Shown: positions 1-7,689 of the stretch, piece after piece | Position numbering within the stretch: position 1 is the stretch's first letter | How the letters are laid out: each line of letters begins with the position of its first letter | Assembly (NCBI GenBank): GCA_002238565.1 | Contig: MPMP01000031.1 | Location: 1 to 53,176, forward strand | Direction of reading: 5' to 3' | Source: Albidovulum sp. bin36 | Lineage (GTDB): Bacteria; Pseudomonadota; Alphaproteobacteria; Rhodobacterales; Rhodobacteraceae | DNA length: 53,176 nucleotides | Program-made: the position numbers and the translations under genes | Notes under the pieces: model-generated | The model's input: the letters and a program-made list of their open reading frames with translations, nothing else | What the model was told of the DNA's origin: nothing | Database searches by the model: none

Positions 1-243
1 ACAGCGCCTCGGCTTCGCGCGCGTGCGCCTTCTCCATCAGGTCCCAGTTGTCCCCCTCCCGGTCGCAGATCGCCACGACCCGGGTGTCGGGGCAGGCCGC
101 GGCCAGCTCCAGGGCCTTGTCGAGCCCGTCCCGCCAGCGCCGGCTCTCCTTCCCCTTCGCGTCGGATTTGCCCGCCTTGCCCGTCCCGGGCGGCGAAGCT
201 GCCGTGAACGGTTGTCCGGAGCGCGCGCCGCGCGGACTGCGCA
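1..243 (-). pseudogene. IS4-family (Tn5-type) transposase fragment
   Basis: Read on the minus strand, the frame running off the left edge encodes a typical IS4/Tn5-type catalytic stretch: a run ending in CPDTRVVAICDREGDNWDL. The DREGD motif supplies one of the acidic residues of the DDE catalytic site. Only about 75 residues are present. No start codon or N-terminal domain is visible upstream (towards higher coordinates), where the next element's remnant begins, and the downstream part lies outside the window. It is therefore a truncated or cut-off transposase, not a working gene. A C-terminal piece of the same family lies at the opposite edge of the window on the same strand. Confidence 0.7.
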
Positions 244-302
244 ATCGTGCCGGGGTTCCCCAAATACCGTGAACGCGGAAACCGCCAATTGCTTCATTTA
301 AT

Positions 303-614
303 GTGGTTGCTCATATCCGGAGGGTTCTGAACTACTTCGTGAAGAACCGGAGCCGGATGCGCTACTCCGAGCTCAGGGCCGAGAAGCTCGCGATCGACTC
401 CGGCGCGGTCGAAGCCGCCAACAAAACCCTCGTCGCCGCGCGCATGAAGCGCAGCGGCATGTGCTGGCACATTGAGTCCGGGCAGGCGATCCCGGGCTTC
501 CGGGCCTTGCAGAAGTCAGGCTTCCTAGCTTCCGCCTGGGCGATAATGATGGAGAAAAGAGGTGATGCCGCCAATAACAACTTCGCGGTCGAAAACCTCG
601 CGATTGCGGCCTAA
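303..614 (+). pseudogene. ISKra4-family transposase C-terminal fragment
   Basis: A 103-codon frame encodes the C-terminal signature of ISKra4-type transposases. The visible motifs are RMRYSELRAE, IDSGAVEAANK, LVAARMKRSGM and SGQAI..FRALQKSG. In the family these follow the catalytic core. Full-length proteins are several hundred residues, so the N-terminal and most catalytic parts are missing. The frame opens with a GTG about 60 bp after the IS4 fragment, and nothing shows that it is translated. It is best read as debris from nested insertions. Confidence 0.65.
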
Positions 615-911
615 AAAATTCACGCCTTCTCGCCATCGCGCAGGTTTTACCAAAAGAGAATCGTACTCCCCATCCAATTGCCTGAAGACACAGACCAAGC
701 AGGCCCGCCTGAGATATAGGCAATCCAGTTCATCGCGCTGTCGAAAATATTTCGACCATCGTTACTCATCCACGCGACGTGATTACAGCTCTTGTCAAAA
801 AGTGGAGTCAAAGGGTGTTTCTCCGTTCTACATAACGCCCTCGCGCTCGATACCGCGAAGGGCCAAGCGCAGCAACACCGGCACTGCTCATCAGCAGAAT
901 ACCCGCCCCAA
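615..911. other. No gene recognised, 0.3 kb
   Basis: This stretch separates the ISKra4 remnant from the PIN-domain gene. Frames crossing it have no recognisable motif and no convincing ribosome-binding site. I see no terminator hairpin with a T-run and no repeat. It is probably IS-derived flank. Confidence 0.4.
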
Positions 912-1466
912 TCAAGTGCCCGGCCGTCGGCCGTGTCCCTGGCGCCCCCCCCGCCGAGGCCTGGCTTCCGTCAGATATTCGAGGCGCGTGCTGATTTCGT
1001 GTTGAGGCAGGAACACCGTGTCGTCCGACTGCCACGCCTTGAGCGCCCGAATGAGATGCGATCTGCTGCAAACCTCCGCGGCCTCAAGCTCGTCGACCAC
1101 CTTGAGCACGCCGTGTACCCGCAGCCCGTTCGCCGCGGCAACCCTGCGCATCAGAGCGTCGCCCGTGAGCAGGACGCCGGGATAGGTCCGTGCAGTGACC
1201 AAACAGAAGCAGTCGTTGGCGGAGAGTCCCGCATGACGCTCCTTCACCGCGAGCGCCTGACCGACCTCCTCCGGTGTCAAGTCGTGCGTGATCATGCCGG
1301 CCTCGTCGAGCGCCTGCCATTCAGCCTCTGAAAGGTCCAGCACTTCGGAGGCCCGCACGGGCAATGGGATCACCAATCGATAAGGCAAATCGCAAACTAC
1401 GCCCAGCAGACTTCCTTTGCGGAGGTCGATCAGGCACGAGGCGTCATTGACGATGGCGCAGGTCAC
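912..1466 (-). CDS. PIN-domain protein (putative toxin-type nuclease)
   Basis: The 184-residue protein has PIN-like features. An early acidic residue sits in VNDASCLIDL, a central LSANDCFCLVTAR segment carries a conserved Asp, and LLTGDALMRRVA supplies a third Asp. The order resembles DUF3368-type PIN proteins, which are Mg-dependent ribonucleases often acting as toxins. The last ~17 residues are Arg/Gly-rich and may be non-native. The start overlaps the stop of the upstream XRE/ImmA gene by 4 bp, so the two are translationally coupled. That pairing suggests a regulator/antitoxin-protease with a nuclease partner. The family is assigned from motifs only; toxicity is inferred. Confidence 0.65.
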   Translation of the reverse strand: MTCAIVNDASCLIDLRKGSLLGVVCDLPYRLVIPLPVRASEVLDLSEAEWQALDEAGMITHDLTPEEVGQALAVKERHAGLSANDCFCLVTARTYPGVLLTGDALMRRVAAANGLRVHGVLKVVDELEAAEVCSRSHLIRALKAWQSDDTVFLPQHEISTRLEYLTEARPRRGGRQGHGRRPGT

Positions 1467-2542
1467 TGGATGGTAGGACCGCTGATCTGACGCTCGACGG
1501 ACTCGAGGGACTGGTCGAGCAGCGCGGCCGCGCGCACGGGCGAAATCAACTCCTCGCCCACCGCTCGCGAGACGAGCCGCTTGAAGCGACGAGGCTTCTC
1601 GAAGGCCGCGAACCCATGGTCGGGTTGAATCGGATCCGGCTCCGACTTGCGCCAGGATCGGGCAAAGGTCGCGAAGGCGTTTTGTACAAAGCCTTGGGAC
1701 AGTACGCCCACCTGTCCGAGACGCATCAGCAGGGCCGTGGCCGACACGCCGTAGATTTGTTTCAGGCGGACGATCTCGTAATAGGTGATCCTGTGGCGAT
1801 CGGCGCCGACTTCGTCCCGAAGGCTCTGGCCGGGAATCAGAAACGCACCGGCGAAGCGGTTCATCGCCCGTTCGAGGTCAATCTCCGGATTGCCGGTGGA
1901 CCGGATGATCCTGTGCGCTAGCTCGTGTGCCAGCGTGAAGCGCTTGCGCTCGACATTGATCCGGCTGGACACGACGACGGCTTCGGCAACGGTCTCCCCG
2001 CCACGTAGAACGTGGCACGAGAGCCCGTTGATGCTTTCCGGGAGGTCGACCTCCACCACCTTGATTCCCTTGTCTTCGAGCAACTCGCACAGGCTGGGGA
2101 TCGGGTCGAGGCCGAGATCCCAGATACGGCGGAGATCATCGGCCCGCTCGTCGATCTGGGATTCGCTCGCGACGCTGTCGTAGCGGCGCCCCTCCACCCA
2201 ATCGACGCTGGTTTCGATGTCGAGAATCTGCTCGATCGCCAGGTAGCGCTCCAGATTGTCCATCACGACCGCTTCGGCCTTTGCGCGATCACGGGCCGAA
2301 GCGCGGGAATGCTTACGGAACTCAACTGCTTCTAGCGCCTCAACCTGCGCGCTCATCAGGAAGTCCAACGAGACTTCGAGAACCTTCCCGAGACCGACCA
2401 GCACGGCCGAGGAGGGCAGCATTTTGCCCGCCTCGTATTTGCTGATCGCCTGAGCGGTTACCTTCGGGCTCATCGCGTCCGCGAGCTCCCGCATCGATAG
2501 ACCTGCCCTCTTCCGGGCGAGCCTGAGTCGTTGTCCAAACAT
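1463..2542 (-). CDS. XRE-family regulator fused to ImmA/IrrE metallopeptidase
   Basis: The 359-residue protein starts with a Cro/C1-type helix-turn-helix (residues ~1-64: RLRLARKRAGLSMRELAD, then AQAISKYEAGK). The C-terminal half is an ImmA/IrrE (DUF955) zinc peptidase with HELAH at ~206-210 and a downstream ERAMNRFAGAFLIP segment supplying the third ligand. Such proteins sense a signal and cleave or regulate a partner repressor. The ATG at 2542 is chosen over the longer frame because a strong AAGGAGGAGG ribosome-binding site lies just upstream; the longer frame would run back through the promoter region. The gene is coupled to the PIN gene and divergent from the ubiquitin-like operon, so it is a likely regulator of both. 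Confidence 0.85.
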   Translation of the reverse strand: MFGQRLRLARKRAGLSMRELADAMSPKVTAQAISKYEAGKMLPSSAVLVGLGKVLEVSLDFLMSAQVEALEAVEFRKHSRASARDRAKAEAVVMDNLERYLAIEQILDIETSVDWVEGRRYDSVASESQIDERADDLRRIWDLGLDPIPSLCELLEDKGIKVVEVDLPESINGLSCHVLRGGETVAEAVVVSSRINVERKRFTLAHELAHRIIRSTGNPEIDLERAMNRFAGAFLIPGQSLRDEVGADRHRITYYEIVRLKQIYGVSATALLMRLGQVGVLSQGFVQNAFATFARSWRKSEPDPIQPDHGFAAFEKPRRFKRLVSRAVGEELISPVRAAALLDQSLESVERQISGPTIQ

Positions 2543-2570
2543 CCGATCCTCCTCCTTCGTTAACCCGTGG

Positions 2571-2604
2571 TTGACAATATATGCATGTGTCGTTATATTG
2601 TAAA
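2571..2604. promoter_or_regulatory. Overlapping divergent promoters within a dyad operator
   Basis: On the plus strand, TTGACA (2571-2576) and TATATT (2594-2599) are separated by exactly 17 bp. On the minus strand, TTTACA (2604-2599) and TATATT (2581-2576) are also 17 bp apart. The two sigma-70-like promoters use the same 34 bp because the site is an imperfect palindrome: TTGACAATATA pairs with TATATTGTAAA, 10 of 11 positions. Transcripts would run left into the XRE/ImmA-PIN pair with a short leader and right into the ubiquitin-like operon with a ~90-nt leader. The palindrome is a natural operator for the XRE domain; that binding is inferred. Confidence 0.75.
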
Positions 2605-2694
2605 CTCGATGTTGACGCCTACTGCTGGACCATATCGTACTGAGCATGGACCGCGCAATGGTGCCGAACAACGCGCAACTCAGAGGACACCGAA

Positions 2695-2937
2695 ATGGAC
2701 AAGTTCGAATTCAAGGTGAACGGCGAGACCTTCTTCGCCGACCAGCAGGCCGTAGACGCCGCCGTACTGTTGCAGATCGCCTTCGCCGGCAAGGCCATCG
2801 GCGAGGACCCGGACAAGACCGGGTACGTGCTTAGAGTACCGGACTCCGACGATACCTTCGTCTCTGGACAAGTGGTCGCCCTCGACAAGTACAACGTGTT
2901 TCGGGCCGCTCCGGAGAAAGGTGCGCCGTTCGCATGA
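2695..2937 (+). CDS. Multiubiquitin-like (Ubl) domain protein
   Basis: The 80-residue protein fits a single bacterial multiubiquitin-type domain. The pattern is FEFKVNGETFFADQQ, then LLQIAFAGKAI, then YVLRVPDSDDTF, and a final ALDKYNVFRAAP strand. In related systems this is the modifier activated by the E1 and passed to the E2. Here it ends ...KGAPFA, with no C-terminal Gly-Gly. It would therefore need trimming, use a different tail residue, or serve as a non-conjugated partner. The ATG has an AGAGGA ribosome-binding site, and the stop overlaps the next start (ATGA). Family assignment rests on pattern and on the E2 and JAB-E1 neighbours. Confidence 0.7.
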   Translation: MDKFEFKVNGETFFADQQAVDAAVLLQIAFAGKAIGEDPDKTGYVLRVPDSDDTFVSGQVVALDKYNVFRAAPEKGAPFA

Positions 2938-3359
2938 GCAACAACTCCGAGCGCATTGCTGCCGAACTCGCCGAGCTGCGCTATGACACGAGCCCGTTCG
3001 CGGCACCCAAGCAGCAGGGCGGCGCTTCTGGCGTCCGCTTCCCGTACCGAATCGAGGACGGCAGCCGCGCGGGGGACACCGTGACCCTAGCCCTCGCGAT
3101 GCACCAGTGCGAGGGCGAGTGGCCCGAAGTTGCGCCCCATTGGCTTTACCTCTCGCCCCCCGACCCCGTCCTGGGGGAGTTGGTAAAGGGATCCCGCTCT
3201 CCGGGCGCCATCCAGACCTTCCAGTGCGCTGACGGCCTCGACTGGATGGCGATCAGCGCTCCACCAAGCGACTTCTGGGATCGGATCGATACCCCCGACG
3301 GCAAGACCATGGAAACCTACCTGAACACGCACATCCGCAGAATCTGGAGCGCGCGTTGA
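2934..3359 (+). CDS. E2-like (UBC-fold) protein of a bacterial ubiquitin-like system
   Basis: The 141-residue protein matches the general pattern of prokaryotic E2/UBC families found between multiubiquitin and ThiF genes. It has a charged N-terminus, a strand region with WPEVAPHWLYLSPPDP, and a C-terminal helix ending HIRRIW. Two cysteines, C59 and C98, are present. C98 precedes a conserved-looking GLDW and is the better catalytic candidate, but I cannot prove which, if either, carries the thioester. The start overlaps the Ubl stop by 4 bp and its stop overlaps the JAB-E1 start, indicating tight co-translation. Assignment depends strongly on context. Confidence 0.6.
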   Translation: MSNNSERIAAELAELRYDTSPFAAPKQQGGASGVRFPYRIEDGSRAGDTVTLALAMHQCEGEWPEVAPHWLYLSPPDPVLGELVKGSRSPGAIQTFQCADGLDWMAISAPPSDFWDRIDTPDGKTMETYLNTHIRRIWSAR

Positions 3360-4855
3360 ACTATTGCGTCGTACTGCGCGAAGGGCTCCACCGCCAGCTC
3401 GCGGATCACCTCCTAAGCGGGCTCCGCAGCGGTGGGCTGCAGGAAGAGGCTTGCCTTGCGCTCTGGCGCCGCGGCGACGGATTCAACCGCTATTCGGGGA
3501 TCCTCGCCGAAATTGTCCTGCCGGAAGACGGCGACCGCGATCTACACGGCAACGTCACTGTGCACGGCGGATACCTCAACCGCGTCCTAGACCGCGCGCT
3601 CAAGGCGAAGGCAGGCGTTGCTGTCCTTCACAGTCATCCTAGTCCCGGCTGGCAGGCCCTGAGCGGCATGGATAACGACACCGAGCGCAACATCGTCGCG
3701 CCCTTCGTTCGAGAGACGGGCTTGCCGCTGCTCGGCCTGACGATGGGTTCCGACGGCGTTTGGAGTGCTCGCTTCTGGCGAGAATCCGGACTTGGCCGCA
3801 TCGCCCCTGCGCACTGCGCCAACGTTCGACGGGTCGGGCCGCGCCGCGCCAGGGCGGATTGGGCTCCGGACGCGCATCCTCCCTATGCCCGCCGTCCAAG
3901 CCTGGTGCGCACCGTGGACAGTTGGGGCATCGACTCGCAGGCACGGCTGGCTCGCACTCACGTCTGCGTCGTCGGAGCGGGCAGCGTCGGTTCGATCGTT
4001 CTCGAATGCCTCGCGCGCACCGGCTTCGAGCAGATCACCGTGATCGACCCCGACCTCGTCGAGGACAGGAACCTCGATCGCCTTATCTACGCCGACCGAC
4101 ACAGCCTCGGACTGCCCAAGGCGGTTCTGGCCGCGGCCCACCTTCGCAGAATTGCCACCGCGCGCCGCCCGATCGTTCGCCCGGTCCCGTTGTCGGTCCG
4201 CACCGAGCGCGCGTACCGCCTCGCAGCCGACGCGGACCTCATCGTGTGCTGCGTCGACAATGCCGAGGCGCGCGAGGTCCTCAATTACGTTGCCTACGCA
4301 AACTGCCTACCCCTGATCGACGGCGGGGTCCTCGTGGAATCGCGGGACCGTCTGCTCTCTGCCAAATGGCGCGTCCACCTGGCCGGCCCCGATATGCAAT
4401 GCCTCCGTTGCCGCGGTCAGTACACCAGTGGCGATGCGCGCGATGAAAGGATGGGCATCCGGCGTCACGGTCGCTACATCAACGACGATGCCCCCGACGG
4501 CCCCGAACCGGGCCAGAACACCATCGCGTTCTGCAACCTGGTGGCGGCGGAGCAGATCCGCATGCTCGTACGCTACGCGATTGGCGAGGACTGGTGGCAC
4601 GATGGAACCTCCACCGCCGGCCGATGGTCATTCGAGCACCGCTTCGTCGAAGCCGAGACCGAGCCGTTCGAACACCCGGGCCGCTGTGTAGCCAGCTGCG
4701 AGTTCTCGCGCCTAAGACTAGGACTCGGCGAAGTCGGACGGCCCCGTTACCCATTCACCGACGAACCGAAAGACAACTGGCCTACTCGCATGAGGTATCG
4801 CTACCGGCAACTCCGGATGAGGTTCGGTCGTGCGAAGTCTGCGCTATGCGACTAA
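3356..4855 (+). CDS. JAB/JAMM deubiquitinase-like domain fused to ThiF/E1 enzyme
   Basis: This is a 499-residue two-domain protein. Residues ~1-150 form a JAB/MPN+ metalloprotease with E52 and HSHPSPGWQALSGMD (H92, H94, S103, D106 as zinc/catalytic residues). The spacing is one residue longer than in RadC-type JABs. Residues ~185-460 are a ThiF/E1 adenylating domain with the nucleotide-binding GAGSVGS (207-213), acidic D231, D301-N302, and two Cys pairs (C349/C352 and C444/C448) expected to bind zinc. The protein would both activate the Ubl and remove or process it. The start is TTG overlapping the E2 stop (TTGA) with GGAG upstream. It closes the operon. Confidence 0.85.
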   Translation: MNYCVVLREGLHRQLADHLLSGLRSGGLQEEACLALWRRGDGFNRYSGILAEIVLPEDGDRDLHGNVTVHGGYLNRVLDRALKAKAGVAVLHSHPSPGWQALSGMDNDTERNIVAPFVRETGLPLLGLTMGSDGVWSARFWRESGLGRIAPAHCANVRRVGPRRARADWAPDAHPPYARRPSLVRTVDSWGIDSQARLARTHVCVVGAGSVGSIVLECLARTGFEQITVIDPDLVEDRNLDRLIYADRHSLGLPKAVLAAAHLRRIATARRPIVRPVPLSVRTERAYRLAADADLIVCCVDNAEAREVLNYVAYANCLPLIDGGVLVESRDRLLSAKWRVHLAGPDMQCLRCRGQYTSGDARDERMGIRRHGRYINDDAPDGPEPGQNTIAFCNLVAAEQIRMLVRYAIGEDWWHDGTSTAGRWSFEHRFVEAETEPFEHPGRCVASCEFSRLRLGLGEVGRPRYPFTDEPKDNWPTRMRYRYRQLRMRFGRAKSALCD

Positions 4856-5521
4856 CCTAGGGCTTTGCCGATACGCGCCACGTCGGGCACCAGGGAACCG
4901 ACGGCTTCAGTTTAGTCGTCCTATCGCAGTTCCACACTCACGCCTGATCTGCGTCATTTTCCTGGCGAAACCCTCGCCGGGCCGGATCGAGTTCGGTCTC
5001 CTGTCTGCGGAGCAATATGAATAGCTTCGGGCTGCAGGCTCAGCGCAGCCATTGCACGGGCGCAGCCTGCCCATTGGCCATAATTTTAGTCATGCCGCAA
5101 TAGCTTGTACAATTCGCTTTCCGGCTCCAGCCTCACGGCGAGCTCGGTCGAGGCGGACGAAACGGCCGGCCGGGAAAAGCCCGTCGGAAAGTGGAGCCGG
5201 AGACTGCAGCGGGAAAAATTAACCGGAACTAAAAAGGAACTAACGTAGATCCAAACGGGTCTAAGAGGCCAATTTGCAAGTGCGCGACCTTAAGGAAATG
5301 ATGGCGAATCGTTAAGGAAATGCCATTGAACGGCCCGTTCCCGGCAACCTCGCGCTTGCTAGTGCTGCTGGAAGGCGGAGTCGCCGCCGCCCAACCCAAG
5401 AATTTGGCGTGCACCCGCTCGCTCGTCCGAAAACTTCGCTATTTTTCGAATCGGCAAATAGAGTCGCCGATTGGCGTCTCTGCCTGGCGGCGCCCGCGAC
5501 GCTGCCGAACGAGCGCGCAAT
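4856..5521. other. Intergenic 0.67 kb, no gene recognised
   Basis: This region lies between the convergent ends of the JAB-E1 gene and the aminotransferase gene. No frame shows a family motif or a good ribosome-binding site. Near 5290-5325 an 11-bp sequence, TTAAGGAAATG, occurs twice about 23 bp apart. I see no clear Rho-independent terminator. It may mark the right boundary of the accessory module, but no attachment site is evident. Confidence 0.4.
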
Positions 5522-6721
5522 TCAGCCGAGCGAAGCTACGGCTTCCCCGATTCTCTCGCAGGCGGTTCGAAGAGTTTCATCGGCCTGCGCGAAACAAAGC
5601 CTGAAGTAGCCGGGGCTTCCGAATTCGCTTCCGGGCACGACGGCGGCTCCCGCGCTTTCAAGCAAGAATTCGCTAACTTCGGCGTCGCTCGCAAGCTCGG
5701 ACCCGGATGGCGTCGCCCTTCCGTATAGTCCTTCGCATCCTACAAAATGATAGAAGGCGCCTTCGGGCTGGCGAACGGCCAGCCCGGGAACCGCCGAAAG
5801 CAGGTCGCGCACCAGATCGCGCCTTTCCTGATACCTAAGCCGCCATTCTTCCAGAAATTCCTTGGCCCCGCGCAGCGCGGCGAGAGCGGCGGCCTGGCTG
5901 ACCGATGAAGGATTCGTCGTCGATTGGCCCTGCAGTTTCGCCATTGCGGAAATCAAGGGCCTCGGCCCGGCGGCGTAGCCGATGCGCCAGCCGGTCATCG
6001 CATGGGATTTCGAAAGCCCGTTGACGGTGAGAGTCCGGCCCCAGAGGTCCGGCGCGACCTCCGCCATAGTCGCGAAATTCGCGCCGTCGAATACGATCTT
6101 CTCGTAGATGTCGTCGCACATGATCGCGACCTTCGGGTGCCTGCGGAGAACTTCCGCCAGCGCTAGCAGCTCTTCGCTGCCGTATACGGCGCCGGACGGG
6201 TTGCAAGGCGAATTCAGGATTATCCACCTCGTTCTTTCCGTTACGGCATCCTCCAGCGCTTCCGCGCCAAGCTTGAATCCCGCGTCGGCTTCGCATTGCG
6301 CGATAACGGGGATGCCGTCCGCGATCGCGACCATGTCCGGATAGCTTACCCAGTAGGGGGCGGGAATAATGACTTCGTCGCCAGGGTCGACGGACGCGAT
6401 CAAGGCGTTGAAGATCAGCTGCTTGGCGCCCGTGCCGACGATAATCTCGCTCTTGTCGTATTCAACGGAGTTTTCGCTTCGAAGCTTGTCCGCGACGGCC
6501 TCCCTCAATTCGGGCGTTCCCTCCACTGACGTATATCGAGTCTGCCCGGCCAATGCCGCTTCGTATGCCGCCGAGATTATGAACTCCGGCGTATCGAAGT
6601 CGGGCTCGCCGGTGGCGAGAGGGTAGACTTCCCTGCCTGAGTTCTTCATGTCCCGGGCGATCTGGGCCAATTTCGCAGTTCCGGATTCCTTCGCTCCGGC
6701 AATTTTGCGGCTTATCTGCAT
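5522..6721 (-). CDS. Class I PLP aminotransferase (aspartate aminotransferase type)
   Basis: The 399-residue protein belongs to fold-type I aminotransferases of the AspC/AatA group and probably transfers the amino group between aspartate and 2-oxoglutarate in the cytoplasm. Visible landmarks are GEPDFDTPEFI near the N-terminus, GTGAKQLIFNAL, PYWVSYPDM, the NSPCNPSGAVY substrate/PLP segment, CDDIYEKIVFD, and NGLSKSHAMTGWRIGY, where the Lys near residue 238 forms the Schiff base. Length is normal for the family. It lies alone on the minus strand between the ubiquitin-like operon and maiA. Exact substrate preference cannot be read from the sequence. Confidence 0.85.
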   Translation of the reverse strand: MQISRKIAGAKESGTAKLAQIARDMKNSGREVYPLATGEPDFDTPEFIISAAYEAALAGQTRYTSVEGTPELREAVADKLRSENSVEYDKSEIIVGTGAKQLIFNALIASVDPGDEVIIPAPYWVSYPDMVAIADGIPVIAQCEADAGFKLGAEALEDAVTERTRWIILNSPCNPSGAVYGSEELLALAEVLRRHPKVAIMCDDIYEKIVFDGANFATMAEVAPDLWGRTLTVNGLSKSHAMTGWRIGYAAGPRPLISAMAKLQGQSTTNPSSVSQAAALAALRGAKEFLEEWRLRYQERRDLVRDLLSAVPGLAVRQPEGAFYHFVGCEGLYGRATPSGSELASDAEVSEFLLESAGAAVVPGSEFGSPGYFRLCFAQADETLRTACERIGEAVASLG

Positions 6722-7044
6722 TCGCCCCCCCTGGAATGTCGCCGGGCGCCTACCCGCGATCGCCGCGAGCCGCCCCGAAAGTGAAACTGGATCCTATTGC
6801 CGCGGTTCTCGGAAACAATCCTCGCCTTCGAGCGGCATGTCCCGAAACAATAAATTTCCGCAATATACCAAGGGCATATTGAATCCAATCGCCTCGGCAT
6901 TTATTGAACCGCGCGACAGTGCGCCGGGCGATGCCCGCTACATTTTCTTATGCTCGATTCGCGCCCGCAGGCAATTTCGTCGACCGCAGCCAACGCGGCA
7001 TTCGCCGAATCGCGGGCCGCGCGATCAAACGACGGAATAAATTT
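6722..7044. other. Divergent intergenic region
   Basis: This is the gap between the aminotransferase start (minus) and the maiA start (plus). It must hold the promoters of both genes, but no clear -35/-10 pair stands out. The frame upstream of maiA is open back to 6904 but lacks family residues, so the shorter start was preferred. Confidence 0.35.
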
Positions 7045-7689
7045 ATGGCAATTGTGCTCTACGACTACTGGCGCTCCTCGGCATCCTACAGGGTGCGAAT
7101 CGCGCTTGCCCTCGCGGGGCTGAAATACGAATCCGTTCAAGTTAACCTGCTCGAAGGCGAGCATCTATCGGCGGCGCACAGATCCAGAAACCCGCAGGGA
7201 CTCGTTCCCGCGCTGGAAATCGACGGCGCGACTCTAACGCAGTCGCTGGCCATCATAGAGTATCTTCATGAGACGGGCCGCGGAAATTTCCTCCAGGGCA
7301 GCGCTAGCAATCGCGCGATGACCCGCGCCGTGGCTCATGCCATAGCCATGGAGATTCACCCGGTATGCAACCTTACGGTCGCCCGGCACGCGGCCGAAGC
7401 TTCAAGCGGAGCCATTGAATTCAAGTCATGGATGACAACTTTCATTTCCAAGGGGCTGAGCGCGGTGGAGGACATGCTCGGGCGCTTCCAGGCAAGCGCC
7501 TACTGCTGCGGGGACGAGATTTCGATCGCGGATATCTGCCTCGTGCCGCAGGTGTATAACGCGAGGCGCTGGGGCGTGGATATTTCTGCCCACAAGCGCT
7601 TGCTCGGGGCGGTGGATGAAGCGGAGAAGCTGCCGGAAGTGCGCGCCGCGCACCCGGACAATTTCAAACCTAGCGGAGCAGAGCAATGA
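7045..7689 (+). CDS. maiA: Maleylacetoacetate isomerase / zeta-class glutathione S-transferase
   Basis: The 214-residue protein has the two-domain GST layout. The N-terminal thioredoxin-like domain contains the zeta-class YDYWRSSASYRVRIAL motif (catalytic Ser residues ~11-14) and NPQGLVPALEIDG, followed by LTQSLAIIEYLHE. An all-helical C-terminal domain contains DEISIADICLVPQVYNA. Zeta GSTs use glutathione for cis-trans isomerisation of maleylacetoacetate in tyrosine/phenylalanine or aromatic degradation. The ATG at 7045 gives the normal start MAIVLYDYW. The stop overlaps the thiolase start, so the two form an operon. No other homogentisate-pathway gene is nearby, so the substrate is inferred. 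Confidence 0.85.
   Translation: MAIVLYDYWRSSASYRVRIALALAGLKYESVQVNLLEGEHLSAAHRSRNPQGLVPALEIDGATLTQSLAIIEYLHETGRGNFLQGSASNRAMTRAVAHAIAMEIHPVCNLTVARHAAEASSGAIEFKSWMTTFISKGLSAVEDMLGRFQASAYCCGDEISIADICLVPQVYNARRWGVDISAHKRLLGAVDEAEKLPEVRAAHPDNFKPSGAEQ

Noticed and set aside
562..1331. Plus-strand frames of 147 and 179 codons over the left flank
   Set aside because: They run antisense to the PIN gene and through IS debris without motifs.
5290..5325. 11-bp direct repeat TTAAGGAAATG as an attachment site
   Set aside because: Only two short copies occur close together, with no integrase and no matching site at another boundary.
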